From DASXHD01 sp038239005 (GTDB taxonomy: Bacteria; Myxococcota_A; Polyangia; Polyangiales; Polyangiaceae): a stretch of 64,000 nt of DNA. Location of the stretch: positions 1 to 64,000 of the forward strand of contig JBBSFE010000013.1 of the NCBI GenBank assembly GCA_038239005.1, given 5' to 3'. A program made the position numbers and the translations under genes. Shown one piece after another: positions 8,340 through 17,457 of the stretch (position 1 is the stretch's first letter; each line of letters starts with the position of its first letter). Below the pieces are notes generated by a model. That model ran no database searches. It had not been told where the DNA came from and was given only the letters and a program-made list of their open reading frames with translations.

Positions 8340-8597
8340 TCATGACTTGCTCAACGCGCCAGAAATCTTCGTCCACGTGGCGTCCGAAACCGAGCTCCGC
8401 GCGACGACATGAGCGGCTTTCGCACGCGGGGGTGCGTGCACCTGTTGCACGCCGGCAGTGAGGTCCTCGAGATCGAGATACTCATCGCCTTCGACGAGTG
8501 GTCCGCCCTCGGCCGTGCTGACTTTCGCCACTTCTGCGTCGCTGAGAAGCGCCAAAATCGATTCGCGCGTGAGTGCGTTCTTCCAGTCAGTGCTCAA
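8340..8597 (-). CDS. Small soluble protein of unknown function
   Basis: 85-aa acidic protein: MSTDWKNALTRESILALLSD, then VSTAEGGPLVEGDEYLDLEDL, then a C-terminal VSDATWTKI. The start is a TTG at 8597, supported by an AAAGGAG Shine-Dalgarno 7 nt upstream. It overlaps the 3' end of the oxidoreductase gene upstream by 11 nt, so the two are probably co-transcribed. No catalytic motif or membrane segment is visible. The composition and regular helix pattern look like a genuine protein, possibly a conserved proteobacterial hypothetical. Confidence 0.7.
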   Translation of the reverse strand: MSTDWKNALTRESILALLSDAEVAKVSTAEGGPLVEGDEYLDLEDLTAGVQQVHAPPRAKAAHVVARSSVSDATWTKISGALSKS

Positions 8598-9507
8598 GGG
8601 AGACTCCTTTCAAGATCACTTTGCCGTGTGCGCCGTGTTGCGCGAACGTTTGCGCTGCGCCGGCTTCGTCGAGCGGGAACGTTTTTGCAATCGGTACGGC
8701 CAGCTTTCCTTCGGCGACGGCGCCCGCGAGCTCTGCGAGTCGCTTGGCACTCGGGTGCGTCAGGATCGCGCGAACCACGATGCCGCGCTCCCGTGCGCCA
8801 TCTGGCTCGCCGACGATGCTTCCGATCGTGCCGCCATGCCTGACCTTGACGAGGAGCTTCTTGATCGTGTCGCCGCCGACCGTGTCTGCGATGGAGTCGA
8901 GCTGCGGAAGCCTGGCGATGTCGTCGTCGTCGTCGAGAGCAACGACGCCATCCGCGCCGAGCGTTGCAGCGTCGGCTTTCTGCTTGCCACGAACGCCGGC
9001 CCACACCTTGGCGCCGCGTGATTTCGCCACGAACACCGCAACGCGCCCAACGCTTCCCAGCGCGCCGGTGACGAGCAGCACGTCGTTTGCTCGCGGCTTC
9101 ACGGCCTCTTCGACGAGCTGCGCACCCGTGAGGAGCACGAGCGGCAATGCGGCCGCGTCGAGGAGATCCATTTTCGCCGGGACATCGGCCCACGCGTCCG
9201 TGGACGCAACGACGAGCTCCGCATAGCCACCGCGGACGAGACCCATGACGCGCGCTCCGACCTTGAACATCGCGACGCCTGAACCGACGGCAACCACTTC
9301 ACCGGATGCGTCTCGACCGAGGATCGCCGGAAGCTCGAGCGGCATCATCGTTTTGAGCGCGCCGCTTCGGAGCTTCCAATCGATGGGATTGATGCTTGCA
9401 CCCACCATCCGAACTTTGATTTCGTTCGTTCCAACTTCGGGGCTTGGTACGTCACGTGAGACGAGTTTGTCGACGTCGCCATACGCCGTCAAAACGACGG
9501 CCTTCAT
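8587..9507 (-). CDS. MDR-family NAD(P)H:quinone oxidoreductase-like protein
   Basis: Medium-chain dehydrogenase/reductase without the zinc-binding cysteines, hence quinone-oxidoreductase-like. The N-terminal GroES-like fold begins MKAVVLTAYGDVDKLV. The catalytic-domain loop LGRDASGEVVAVGSGV and the Rossmann glycine motif GALGSVGRVAVFVAK follow. About 306 aa from the ATG at 9507; an ATG at 9528 adds seven residues and cannot be excluded. It probably reduces activated C=C bonds or quinones with NADPH. It has a functional look-alike at 10.6-11.6 kb, on the other side of the LysR gene. Confidence 0.9.
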   Translation of the reverse strand: MKAVVLTAYGDVDKLVSRDVPSPEVGTNEIKVRMVGASINPIDWKLRSGALKTMMPLELPAILGRDASGEVVAVGSGVAMFKVGARVMGLVRGGYAELVVASTDAWADVPAKMDLLDAAALPLVLLTGAQLVEEAVKPRANDVLLVTGALGSVGRVAVFVAKSRGAKVWAGVRGKQKADAATLGADGVVALDDDDDIARLPQLDSIADTVGGDTIKKLLVKVRHGGTIGSIVGEPDGARERGIVVRAILTHPSAKRLAELAGAVAEGKLAVPIAKTFPLDEAGAAQTFAQHGAHGKVILKGVSLEH

Positions 9508-9646
9508 TTCTCGCTGCTCTGTTGCCATTCCGCAGGGCAATGCAAATTGGTGGCCGCCTCGCGTTCGCGTCGAGCGCGGCAGGTCCGACAACCTTTCGCG
9601 CCGAGTTCGCGATCTGCCTTTGCAAAGCGCGGTTGCGCTATGGAGA

Positions 9647-10543
9647 TCATTCAGTCGCTTTCGCCAGCTCGGCGGCCAGCAAATCGAAAACCACGCGAAC
9701 GCGCCGGCTGGTGTTGAGCTCTCGATGGGTGACGAGCCAGATCGGGAACATGAACGGCTGAAAATCCGGAAGGGCGCGACGCACGAGCGGTTCGGCGTCG
9801 CCGATGTTGCCGTCCAGGATGCCGATGCCGAGGCCGTGCTTCACGAGCTCCCACATCACGAGATAGCTCTCGGTCACGATCGGAAAGTTGCGCTCGGTGA
9901 TGTTCAGGCCGAGCGCGTTGAGCCCGCTCAGGAACACGCCGGATTTGTCGATGCTGATGAAGTCGGCGTTGCGAAGGTCGTACGGGAGCTTTGGATTGCC
10001 GATGCGCTCGAGATAGCTCGGCGTCGCGTAGAGTCGTGCGGGGACGTCGCGGATCTTTTTTGCGATGAGGTCCGGTTCGTTCGGCTGAAAATTTCGGATT
10101 GCGATGTCTGCCTCGCGCCGCCGCAGATCGCTCGCCTTCGTCGAGGCGACGATCTCGATCTGGATCTTTGGCTCCGCAACTCGCAGCTTCGCGATGATCG
10201 GTGGCAGCAAGATCGCCGCGTACGTCTCGCTCGCGGCGATGCTGATCGTGCCCTCGATGGATTGTGATTGGCCGGCGGCGAGAAGCGACACACGGTTGGC
10301 CGCGCTGCCCATCGCGCGCACATGCTCGAGCAACTCGAGGCCGCTCGGTGTGAGCACGAATCCGCGCCCGACGCGTTCGAAGAGAATGACGCCGAGCTCC
10401 TCCTCGAGCGCGTCGACCTGACGACCGAGTGTTGGCTGCGCCATCCCGAGTGCGCGCGCCGCCGCGGATAGCGAGCCTTCCTCTGCCGTGACGAGAAATG
10501 CCTTCGCTCGGTTCCAGTCGAACTTCACCGAGCGCCAATCCAT
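9647..10543 (-). CDS. LysR-type transcriptional regulator
   Basis: About 298 aa. N-terminal winged helix-turn-helix (FLVTAEEGSLSAAARALGMAQPTLGRQVDALEEELG), then a two-lobe effector-binding domain (GTISIAASETYAAILLPPII onward). ATG at 10543; a start four codons earlier is possible. It is transcribed divergently from an MDR oxidoreductase 72 nt away, the classic LysR arrangement in which the regulator controls its divergent neighbour and itself. It may also serve the second oxidoreductase gene just downstream. The inducer is unknown. Confidence 0.95.
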   Translation of the reverse strand: MDWRSVKFDWNRAKAFLVTAEEGSLSAAARALGMAQPTLGRQVDALEEELGVILFERVGRGFVLTPSGLELLEHVRAMGSAANRVSLLAAGQSQSIEGTISIAASETYAAILLPPIIAKLRVAEPKIQIEIVASTKASDLRRREADIAIRNFQPNEPDLIAKKIRDVPARLYATPSYLERIGNPKLPYDLRNADFISIDKSGVFLSGLNALGLNITERNFPIVTESYLVMWELVKHGLGIGILDGNIGDAEPLVRRALPDFQPFMFPIWLVTHRELNTSRRVRVVFDLLAAELAKATE

Positions 10544-10614
10544 GCACAAACGCATATCAGACGTGCCCCTTTGGGGAATTCCAGTCGATGCGCGGAGTGC
10601 CTATTGAATAGGGC
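10544..10614. promoter_or_regulatory. Divergent intergenic region with two palindromes (LysR operator candidates)
   Basis: The 71-base gap between the LysR gene and the oxidoreductase holds two perfect inverted repeats: CCCC-TTT-GGGG at 10566-10576 and CCTATT-G-AATAGG at 10600-10612. The second ends two bases before the oxidoreductase ATG and contains a T-N11-A-compatible core. LysR proteins bind such dyads. Which one is the recognition site and which the activation site is inference. Confidence 0.5.
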
Positions 10615-11610
10615 ATGAAAGACATGACCATGAAAGCCGCCGTCTACACGAAGTACGGACCACCGAGTGTCGTGACGCTCGCCGACGTACGAAAGCCTGT
10701 GCCGAGCGAGCACGAAGTCCTGATTCGCATTCACGCGACGACCGTGTCGACGGGCGATTGGCGCGCGCGAAGCCTCACGTTGCCGGCCGGCTTCGGACTA
10801 TTGGGGCGTCTCGTCTTCGGCATCTTCGGGCCGCGCAAGCCGATCCTCGGAACCGAGCTCGCGGGCGAAGTCGAGGCAGTCGGTCATGGCGTCACACGTT
10901 TCAAAGTGGGCGACCGCGTGTTTGCGTTTACGGGTGCGAAGTACGGCTGTCATGCGGAATATCGAACGATCTCGGAAGACGCGCTCATCGCACTCAAGCC
11001 CGCGAGCACGAGCTTCGAAGAGGCAGCAGCCCTCTCGTTCGGCGGAACGACCGCGCTCCACTTCCTACGCGACAAGGCCGGCATCAAGCGCGGGGATAGC
11101 GTGCTCGTCGTTGGCGCGTCGGGCACCGTGGGCAGCGCGGCGATTCAAATCTCGAAGCACTTCGGCGCGCGCGTCACGGGCGTATGCGGCACCGCAAACA
11201 TCGAGCTTGTTCGGTCGATCGGCGCCGATCGTGTCATCGACTACTCGACCCAAGATTTCGCGAGCGAGGCTGACGCGTACGACATCATTCTCGACACCAC
11301 GGGCACGGCTCCATTCTCGCGATGCGAGAACGCGCTAAAGCACGGAGGTCGCTTGCTTGTCGTCCTCGGATCGCTTGGGCAGAGCTTCGGAATGGATCGT
11401 CCGTCGAAGAAGAGCGGAAAGAAAGTGATCGCTGGCGTCTCCGTTGGCAACGTCGACGACATGCACCTTCTCGCGCAGCTCTCGGAAGCCGGCGAATTCA
11501 AACCGGTGATCGACCGAAGCTATCCGCTGACGAACGTCGCCGAAGCGCACGCCCACGTCGATGGTGGCCACAAACGCGGAAGTGTCGTGCTGAGCGTGCA
11601 CCACGCGTAA
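10615..11610 (+). CDS. MDR-family NAD(P)-dependent alcohol dehydrogenase / quinone oxidoreductase
   Basis: 331 aa, zinc-less MDR protein. GroES-like domain from MKAAVYTKYGPPSVVTLADV, substrate loop ILGTELAGEVEAVGHGVTRF, and nucleotide-binding VVGASGTVGSAAIQISKHFG. It starts at 10615, with in-frame ATGs at 10624 and 10630. The operator-like palindrome at 10600-10612 lies so close that binding there could also block translation or transcription start. Likely a NADPH-dependent reductase induced via the LysR protein (inference from the divergent layout). Confidence 0.9.
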   Translation: MKDMTMKAAVYTKYGPPSVVTLADVRKPVPSEHEVLIRIHATTVSTGDWRARSLTLPAGFGLLGRLVFGIFGPRKPILGTELAGEVEAVGHGVTRFKVGDRVFAFTGAKYGCHAEYRTISEDALIALKPASTSFEEAAALSFGGTTALHFLRDKAGIKRGDSVLVVGASGTVGSAAIQISKHFGARVTGVCGTANIELVRSIGADRVIDYSTQDFASEADAYDIILDTTGTAPFSRCENALKHGGRLLVVLGSLGQSFGMDRPSKKSGKKVIAGVSVGNVDDMHLLAQLSEAGEFKPVIDRSYPLTNVAEAHAHVDGGHKRGSVVLSVHHA

Positions 11611-11714
11611 CCGCGCGATGGAGGCTGGCTTCGTCGCCCATTTTTTGGTGGACCTCGACTTTGCGCCGATGCGTTGCGACTACGTACTTTGCGCGCGTGA
11701 ACTATACTCGCGCG

Positions 11715-12989
11715 ATGGCTGTGCGCGCCGCGCTTTTCATTCCATTCGTGATCGCATGCGGCGGTGGCACGCCCGCCGGCGACGACGCAGGCAACGGTGA
11801 TGCCGCAACCGATGCAGTCGTCACGCCGGATGTCGCAACGCCGATCGATGGCGGCGACGCGGGCGGGACGTATCCAGCGTTCACACCGGACATGCCGACG
11901 ATTGTCGACATTGGTGGAGCAGTTCTAGCGACACCCAAGATCGTCACGGTCACGTGGAGCGCAGACCCGAACGCCGCAGCGCTCGAGGCCTTCGATGACG
12001 CCATCGGTGCGTCGGCGTACTTCGCAGCCACGACGAGCGAATACGGCATCGCGGCGGGGGCGAGTGGCGGGCACGCAAGCATCACGACGCCGCCACCCGC
12101 GACGTTGAGCGACACCGCCCTCGACACGCTCGTTGCGCAGCAAGTCGGCGCTGCGCCTGGAAGCGGATGGCCCGTGAACGATCCGAACACGATGTACGTC
12201 GTGTTCATCCCCGAGGCCACCGAGCTCACGTCGAGCGGTAGTGACGCATGCAGCGTGGAAGACGGCTACCACGACGAGACGTACACGAAGACGATCGCGC
12301 ACATCGTCTACGCCGTGATCGACGAGCGCTGCCACGACTCGAAAACGGGCGTCATCGCGTTCTCGACCGAAGTGGCGTCTCACGAAGTGGTCGAAGCGTC
12401 GACCGACCCGCACACGCAAACGGATTTCGCGTGGGCCGGCTTCGACCAAAACCACTGGGCTTGGGAAGTCTGGAACACGCGCCAAGACGAGCTCGCCGAC
12501 GCTTGCGAATATTTCGACGAAGCGAACTACCAGTCGCCCGCGTCCTTCGATTACTGGCTCCAGCGCTCGTGGTCGAATGCGAGCGGCGCGGCCGGTCACG
12601 ATCCGTGCGTGCCGGTTCCGAGCGGCGCGTACTTCAACGTCGCCGCGCTCGCGCCCGAGACCATCACCGTCATGACGACGAAGAAGTCGGTGACGACGCA
12701 CGGCTACTCGATCCTCGTCGGTCAGAAGAAAACGATTCAGCTCGGCGCCTACAGCGATGGGCCGCTCGCACCGTGGACGCTCACGGTCGTCGAGGGCGAT
12801 GGCTTTTCGACTCCGAACCCCGCGCGCCTCACCATCGCGCAGAGCTCGACGAGCGCACAGAACGGCGACACGATCGGCGTCGACGTCACGACCAACACGA
12901 CCAAAGCCTCGGGCGTGCTCATCACGGCCATTTCGCAGGTCGGGTCGGGCCCCGCGCACTACATGCCCATCTTGATCGCAACGGAGTGA
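11715..12989 (+). CDS. Secreted lipoprotein with HEVVE metallohydrolase-like motif
   Basis: 424 aa. The N-terminus MAVRAALFIPFVIAC is a lipoprotein signal with Cys15 as the acylation site, followed by an Asp/Ala/Gly-rich linker to about residue 55. The core carries VASHEVVEASTDP (H222, E223, E226), a motif seen in uncharacterised secreted proteins and reminiscent of zinc hydrolases. A proteolytic function is not proven. The C-terminal 110 residues form a beta-rich domain (TTHGYSILVGQKKTIQLGAYS onward). Four cysteines and export suggest disulfides. It converges with the next gene, 4 nt apart. Confidence 0.75.
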   Translation: MAVRAALFIPFVIACGGGTPAGDDAGNGDAATDAVVTPDVATPIDGGDAGGTYPAFTPDMPTIVDIGGAVLATPKIVTVTWSADPNAAALEAFDDAIGASAYFAATTSEYGIAAGASGGHASITTPPPATLSDTALDTLVAQQVGAAPGSGWPVNDPNTMYVVFIPEATELTSSGSDACSVEDGYHDETYTKTIAHIVYAVIDERCHDSKTGVIAFSTEVASHEVVEASTDPHTQTDFAWAGFDQNHWAWEVWNTRQDELADACEYFDEANYQSPASFDYWLQRSWSNASGAAGHDPCVPVPSGAYFNVAALAPETITVMTTKKSVTTHGYSILVGQKKTIQLGAYSDGPLAPWTLTVVEGDGFSTPNPARLTIAQSSTSAQNGDTIGVDVTTNTTKASGVLITAISQVGSGPAHYMPILIATE

Positions 12990-12993
12990 AAGA

Positions 12994-14694
12994 TCAGTTC
13001 GGCCCAGGCGGCTCGGGGATCTTGAAGTACTCCCACGCAGGTGTGTGGTTGCCTTGCGTGTCGGGTTGGTTCCACAAATAGAGCGACGCGTACGTTTGCA
13101 CGACACCGCCCGTGACGACCACTGGCGTGATGAAGAGCTGCGGGAGTAGGCCGATGCGCGTCGAGCTGAACACCAACCAATAGAAGGTGCGACCGCCTGA
13201 TGCGGTGCCGATGCTCGGAGCCCATTTCGGCCAGCTGTTCGTGACGCCAGGACTCACGACGCCGCTGCACGTGGGCGGATCGTTCGCCGCGAGGCGCGTG
13301 CCGGTGCCGCCGCCCGAAGGGATTACGTACACCTCGGCGAGCGGCTGGTTGTACATGTTCTTGTCGTTGGGCGCGCGCGAGTAGGCAACGAACGCGTCGT
13401 CGGGTGAGAACGCCGGGTAGTACTCTTGCGCGCCCGGATCGGATGCGCCCGAAAGCGCGGTGACGGCGCCGCCAGCGCGATTGTTGTACGGCACGGTGTA
13501 GAGATCGGCGAGCGATCCGGTGTCGTCGGTCGAGAGGTAGTAGCCGCCGAGTCGGCCGTCCGTGAGGTGATTCGTTGCGGTGTAGACGATGGTGTTGCCG
13601 TCGTGGCTGAACGATGGCGCGCCCGCGAGCGTCCCGGGTGCTTGCGTTCCGGTGCGAGCGATCGTTCCGCGCGCGGTGCCGGCGTTGGTCGACTCGACGT
13701 CGATCCATTGAAGATCGACGTTGTTGCTCGCAATGACCACGCGATCGCCGGAGGTCCAATGAGATTTCGAAACCGTCGAGATGCCGAGCGGCCCAGCGAG
13801 GAGCGCGTTCAAGCCTGCCGTGCCCGCATAGCTCGGAACCGCGCCGGGCGAGCCGCCGTCTCCGGTGTTGATGTTGGCGAGCATGTTCGGCCACGCGCCG
13901 TTCGACGTGGAGATGACGACATCGAGCCCGTCGGGTGTGCCGGTGTGGCAGCCCATACACGTGATGCTTTGCTCTTGGACTTGCGGCAGCGTGAGCGCGC
14001 TGACGACGGATTCGTCGCCGACCGTGAATCCATTGAGGCCGATGGTCGAGCTGTTGAAGCCGGCGGTGTACCAGTAGACGATGCTGCCGGGCGCATCGAC
14101 GGGCGCGATCGAGATCGTCCCGCTGGAGCCCAGCGCAACGCTGCCGAGGTTCGTCCCGTCGTAAATGCCGCCGCGGACCGTGAGCGTCATGGGCAGATCG
14201 TTCGAGTCGTTGCGGACGAGATCCCACATCGCCTTCGGCATCGTCCAGCTCGTCTCGATGGTGTAGACGAGGAGATCCTTGGTTTGGTTGGGCGCGTGCA
14301 AGCGAACCTCGAACAGATTTTCTCCTGCCGTGGCCGTCCAGTGAAAGCGGGGCCTCAGCCAGTTGTGCGGGTAGAGCGAGCCGATTTCGGGCTCGATGAG
14401 ACACGGACCACCGCTCGAAGCTCCCGCATCGGGATCGCCGAAGAGCGTTTGCGAGTTTGGAGGCGCGCCCGCGCCGCCATCGTTGTTCACCACGATCGGA
14501 TCACCGAAGTCCGAAAACGTCGTCGGTGCGCCATCGCCGTGACTCGAATCGTTGAACGGATTGATGCCGTCCGTCGTTCCGTCGTTGGCGCTTCCGTCGA
14601 ACACGGAGCTAGGTGAGTCGTCGCCGCATGCTCCAGCAAGCACGGACCCAAAGAGCGCGATGATCAGGCCGAATCCGCGGCGTTTGCCCATCAT
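12994..14694 (-). CDS. Lipoprotein with c-type heme motif and WD40/TolB-like repeats
   Basis: 566 aa exported protein. Signal MMGKRRGFGLIIALFGSVLAGAC with lipid-modified Cys23, then a long Asp/Gly/Asn-rich linker to about residue 95. A covalent heme site CMGCH lies at residues 246-250. The C-terminal half contains propeller-like blades of the type GAPSFSHDGNTIVYTAT and YYPAFSPDDAFVAYSRAP. Such proteins sit on the outer membrane surface. The heme suggests electron transfer or redox sensing, but no partner cytochrome or oxidase is near. Divergent from the ATPase-TPR gene, 39 nt away. Confidence 0.8.
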   Translation of the reverse strand: MMGKRRGFGLIIALFGSVLAGACGDDSPSSVFDGSANDGTTDGINPFNDSSHGDGAPTTFSDFGDPIVVNNDGGAGAPPNSQTLFGDPDAGASSGGPCLIEPEIGSLYPHNWLRPRFHWTATAGENLFEVRLHAPNQTKDLLVYTIETSWTMPKAMWDLVRNDSNDLPMTLTVRGGIYDGTNLGSVALGSSGTISIAPVDAPGSIVYWYTAGFNSSTIGLNGFTVGDESVVSALTLPQVQEQSITCMGCHTGTPDGLDVVISTSNGAWPNMLANINTGDGGSPGAVPSYAGTAGLNALLAGPLGISTVSKSHWTSGDRVVIASNNVDLQWIDVESTNAGTARGTIARTGTQAPGTLAGAPSFSHDGNTIVYTATNHLTDGRLGGYYLSTDDTGSLADLYTVPYNNRAGGAVTALSGASDPGAQEYYPAFSPDDAFVAYSRAPNDKNMYNQPLAEVYVIPSGGGTGTRLAANDPPTCSGVVSPGVTNSWPKWAPSIGTASGGRTFYWLVFSSTRIGLLPQLFITPVVVTGGVVQTYASLYLWNQPDTQGNHTPAWEYFKIPEPPGPN

Positions 14695-14733
14695 CGAACT
14701 ATAGCCTGCTTTGGGTAATAAGATGGGTCCTCT

Positions 14734-17370
14734 GTGGACATTCCGGCATCAACGTCGTCGTTCGTCGGGCGCGAGAGTGATCTCGAGCGCGCGTTTGTTC
14801 TTTTATCCGATTGCCGCGTCGTCACGCTTCTCGGCCCCGCGGGTATCGGCAAGACGCGGCTCGCGACGCGCATCGCGAACGAAGCCGGCGGGCGATTCGC
14901 GGGTGTGTGGTTTGCCGCGCTCGCAGAGGCACGTTCGGAGAGCGCGCTCGTGTCGACCGTGGCCGCTGCTCTCGGCGACGCGACGGCCGATGTCGGACAC
15001 GCGCTCGCTGGGCGCGGTGACGTTCTGCTCGTGCTCGACAACGTGGAGCAGGTCGCGGCGAGTGCAGCCGAGGTGATCGGGCGGTGGGTGCGGCTCGCGC
15101 CGCGCGCGCGGTTCGTCGTGACGTCACGCGAGCGGCTTCGCATCGAGAGTGAAGCGTGTCTCGAGCTCGCGCCGCTCGATGAATCGGATGGCGCGCGATT
15201 GTTCGTGGACCGCGCTGCGCTCGCTCGCGGAAGATTTTCGCCCGACGAAGCGGAGACGCGTGCCATCGCCGAGCTGGTTAGGCGGCTCGACGGCAATCCA
15301 CTCGCGATCGAGCTCGCCGCCGCGCGCACGAAGCTGTTCGCGGTGACGGAGCTCCTCGACCGACTCGGAAAACGCTTCGAGCTTTTGACGGGCGGCCCAC
15401 GTGATCGCACGCCGCGTCAAAGCAGCTTGCGCGGGGCCATCGATTGGTCGTGGGACCTCCTCGACGACGGCGAGAGGCGCGCGCTCGCACGATGCAGCGT
15501 ATTTCATGGCGGATTTCTCATCGACGCCGCAGAAGCAGTGCTCGGCACGGGTGGGCTCGCGCTGCTCGAGTCGCTCGTCGACAAATCGCTCGTGCGGCGC
15601 GATGGGCGCTTCGCTCTTTCCGAAACCGTGCGTGAGTATGCGGCCGAGCGACTCGGTGAGTCCGACGCAGGCGCGGCGCACGTCGCGTTCTATTCGGCGT
15701 TCGCAGAAGCGCGTGCCGACGAGCTGCGTGGTGAAGGCGCAATCGAGGCTGCCGCACGACTGCGCGCAGATGCCGACAACGTGCTTGCCGCGCATCGGCG
15801 CCTTCGATCGAGCGATCCCAAAGGCGCGGCGTCGCTCGCGCTCGCGTTGAACAAGCTCGTTGCGATGCGTGGGCCCGCCGAGATGCAACGAGAGCTCGTC
15901 GAAGCCGCGGTGTGCGACGCGGCCGACGCTGGTGCGGCGCTTCACGTGCGAGCGCTCGCTGCGCGCGTACGCTACCGATTGATTCGCGGAGACACGCGTG
16001 GCGCCGAGACCGACGCCGATTTCGCGCTCGAGCTCTCGAGCGAAGACGCCGTGCGTGCGCTCGCCCTCGAGACGCGAGCACGCGTGGCCATCGAACGCGG
16101 CAAGATGGACCGCGCACGCACCGAGGTCGATGAGGCCATTGCGCTCCATCGCAAGCTCGGCGATCGCGCAGGCGAGGCGAGCGCGCTCTCGATTTCGGTG
16201 GCAGTGCACGTCAAACAAGGCCAGCTCGACGACGCGCGCGCGGCCGCCGAGCACGCGCTCGAGACGTATCGCGACATCGGAGATCGCGCGGCCACCATGA
16301 GCGTCCTCTCGAACCTCGGCATCGTGCACCACTGGCAGGACCGCGACGAAGAAGCCAAGCGCTGCTATCGCGCCGCGCTCGACCTCGCCATTTCCCTCGG
16401 TGATCGCCGCGAAGAGAGCGTCGACCGCATCAACCTCGCGCTTCTTCTGCTCGATGAAGGCGCGCTCGACGACGCTCGCGCCGAGTTCCAGCGTGCACTC
16501 ACGATTCAGCGCGCGGCAGGGCATCGCCAATACATCGGCAACACTGTCGGCTCGCTTGGCAGCATCGATCTCGTGCAAGGCAACACGGTCGCCGCGCGCC
16601 AACACTTCGAAGAGTCGCTCTCGATTTTTCGCGAGCTCGGTCACCGTCGCTACGAAGCGGCAACGCATCGCTATCTCGGAACGGTCGCCATGGAGGAAGG
16701 CGATCTCGAGCGTGCGCTCGGGTGTCTCGAGCTTGCACGGGAAATCGCGACCGAGGTTGGTGACTTCATCAGCTTCGTCGAAGGTCCGCTCGGTGCGACG
16801 CTCGCGCTCCTCGGCCGCCTCGACGAGGCCGACAAGCACTTCGCGCGCGCTCGCGAAAGCCTCACCAAACGCGGCGAGCCGCGTGCGTTCGTGCTTCTCG
16901 AGATTTTCGAAGCGTTCGGCATGCTCGGGCGCGGCGATCTCGATGGTGCGCGTGCCGTGCTCACGCGCGTCGACACGAAACGCCTCGCCTCCGACGCTCG
17001 CTCGGCGCGCCGCCTCCTCGCGACTGCGATCGCGCGCAAAGAAACGCGCACGTCACCCGAGCTTGCGATCGGCGAGGACGCACGATGGTTCTCGGTCGGT
17101 GGGGGAGACAAAATCGATCTTTCGAAGCGGCGCTCACCGCGCCTGATCCTGGCGCGCCTGGCTGCGGAGCGAAAAAAAGCGCCCGGCCACGGCGTCACGC
17201 TCGACGACATCATCGTGGCAGGCTGGCCGGGCGAGCGCATTCAGCCCGAAGCGGCGGCGGCGCGCGCCTATACGGCAATCAAGACTCTCCGCGAGCTTGG
17301 TCTCGGCGATATCCTCACGCGACGCGACGACGGGTACCTGCTCGACCCAACCGCACCGCTGAAAATTTGA
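14734..17370 (+). CDS. AfsR/LuxR-like ATPase with TPR repeats and C-terminal winged helix
   Basis: 878 aa cytoplasmic STAND-type regulator. P-loop GPAGIGKTRL (residues 34-43), Walker B VLLVLDNVEQ near 98, arginine-sensor motif VVTSRERLRI, then the WSWDLLDDGERRALARCSVF segment typical of AfsR-like NB-ARC proteins. From about 450 to 760 come TPR repeats (for example EEAKRCYRAALDLAISLGD). The last 90 residues (KRRSPRLILARLAAER to LLDPTAPLKI) resemble a winged-helix transcriptional domain, unusual in being C-terminal. The start is a GTG at 14734. Confidence 0.85.
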   Translation: MDIPASTSSFVGRESDLERAFVLLSDCRVVTLLGPAGIGKTRLATRIANEAGGRFAGVWFAALAEARSESALVSTVAAALGDATADVGHALAGRGDVLLVLDNVEQVAASAAEVIGRWVRLAPRARFVVTSRERLRIESEACLELAPLDESDGARLFVDRAALARGRFSPDEAETRAIAELVRRLDGNPLAIELAAARTKLFAVTELLDRLGKRFELLTGGPRDRTPRQSSLRGAIDWSWDLLDDGERRALARCSVFHGGFLIDAAEAVLGTGGLALLESLVDKSLVRRDGRFALSETVREYAAERLGESDAGAAHVAFYSAFAEARADELRGEGAIEAAARLRADADNVLAAHRRLRSSDPKGAASLALALNKLVAMRGPAEMQRELVEAAVCDAADAGAALHVRALAARVRYRLIRGDTRGAETDADFALELSSEDAVRALALETRARVAIERGKMDRARTEVDEAIALHRKLGDRAGEASALSISVAVHVKQGQLDDARAAAEHALETYRDIGDRAATMSVLSNLGIVHHWQDRDEEAKRCYRAALDLAISLGDRREESVDRINLALLLLDEGALDDARAEFQRALTIQRAAGHRQYIGNTVGSLGSIDLVQGNTVAARQHFEESLSIFRELGHRRYEAATHRYLGTVAMEEGDLERALGCLELAREIATEVGDFISFVEGPLGATLALLGRLDEADKHFARARESLTKRGEPRAFVLLEIFEAFGMLGRGDLDGARAVLTRVDTKRLASDARSARRLLATAIARKETRTSPELAIGEDARWFSVGGGDKIDLSKRRSPRLILARLAAERKKAPGHGVTLDDIIVAGWPGERIQPEAAAARAYTAIKTLRELGLGDILTRRDDGYLLDPTAPLKI

Positions 17371-17386
17371 ATCCCGGACGGGATTC
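17369..17386 (+). terminator. Stem-loop at the 3' end of the ATPase-TPR gene
   Basis: Perfect 7-bp stem GAATCCC / GGGATTC with a GGAC loop, beginning inside the TGA stop codon. There is no strong T-run afterward (only CAGATCGTTT), so intrinsic termination is possible but not certain. The gap to the convergent enoyl-CoA hydratase gene is 87 nt and holds nothing else recognisable. Confidence 0.4.
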
Positions 17387-17457
17387 CTCAGATCGTTTCA
17401 GAGGCCTTTCGTGGGGTTTGGTGCGCCCAACGCGCACAGTGCCCGCCATGAGCTTCG

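Noticed and set aside
11674..11715. TATACT box just before the HEVVE lipoprotein start
   Set aside because: It lies only 6 nt from the ATG and has no consensus -35 at 16-18 nt (TACGTA instead), so I do not call a promoter.
15124..16839. Long minus-strand frame inside the ATPase-TPR gene
   Set aside because: It is the antisense shadow of a GC-rich gene; the plus-strand product has intact P-loop, TPRs and winged helix, the minus-strand one has none.
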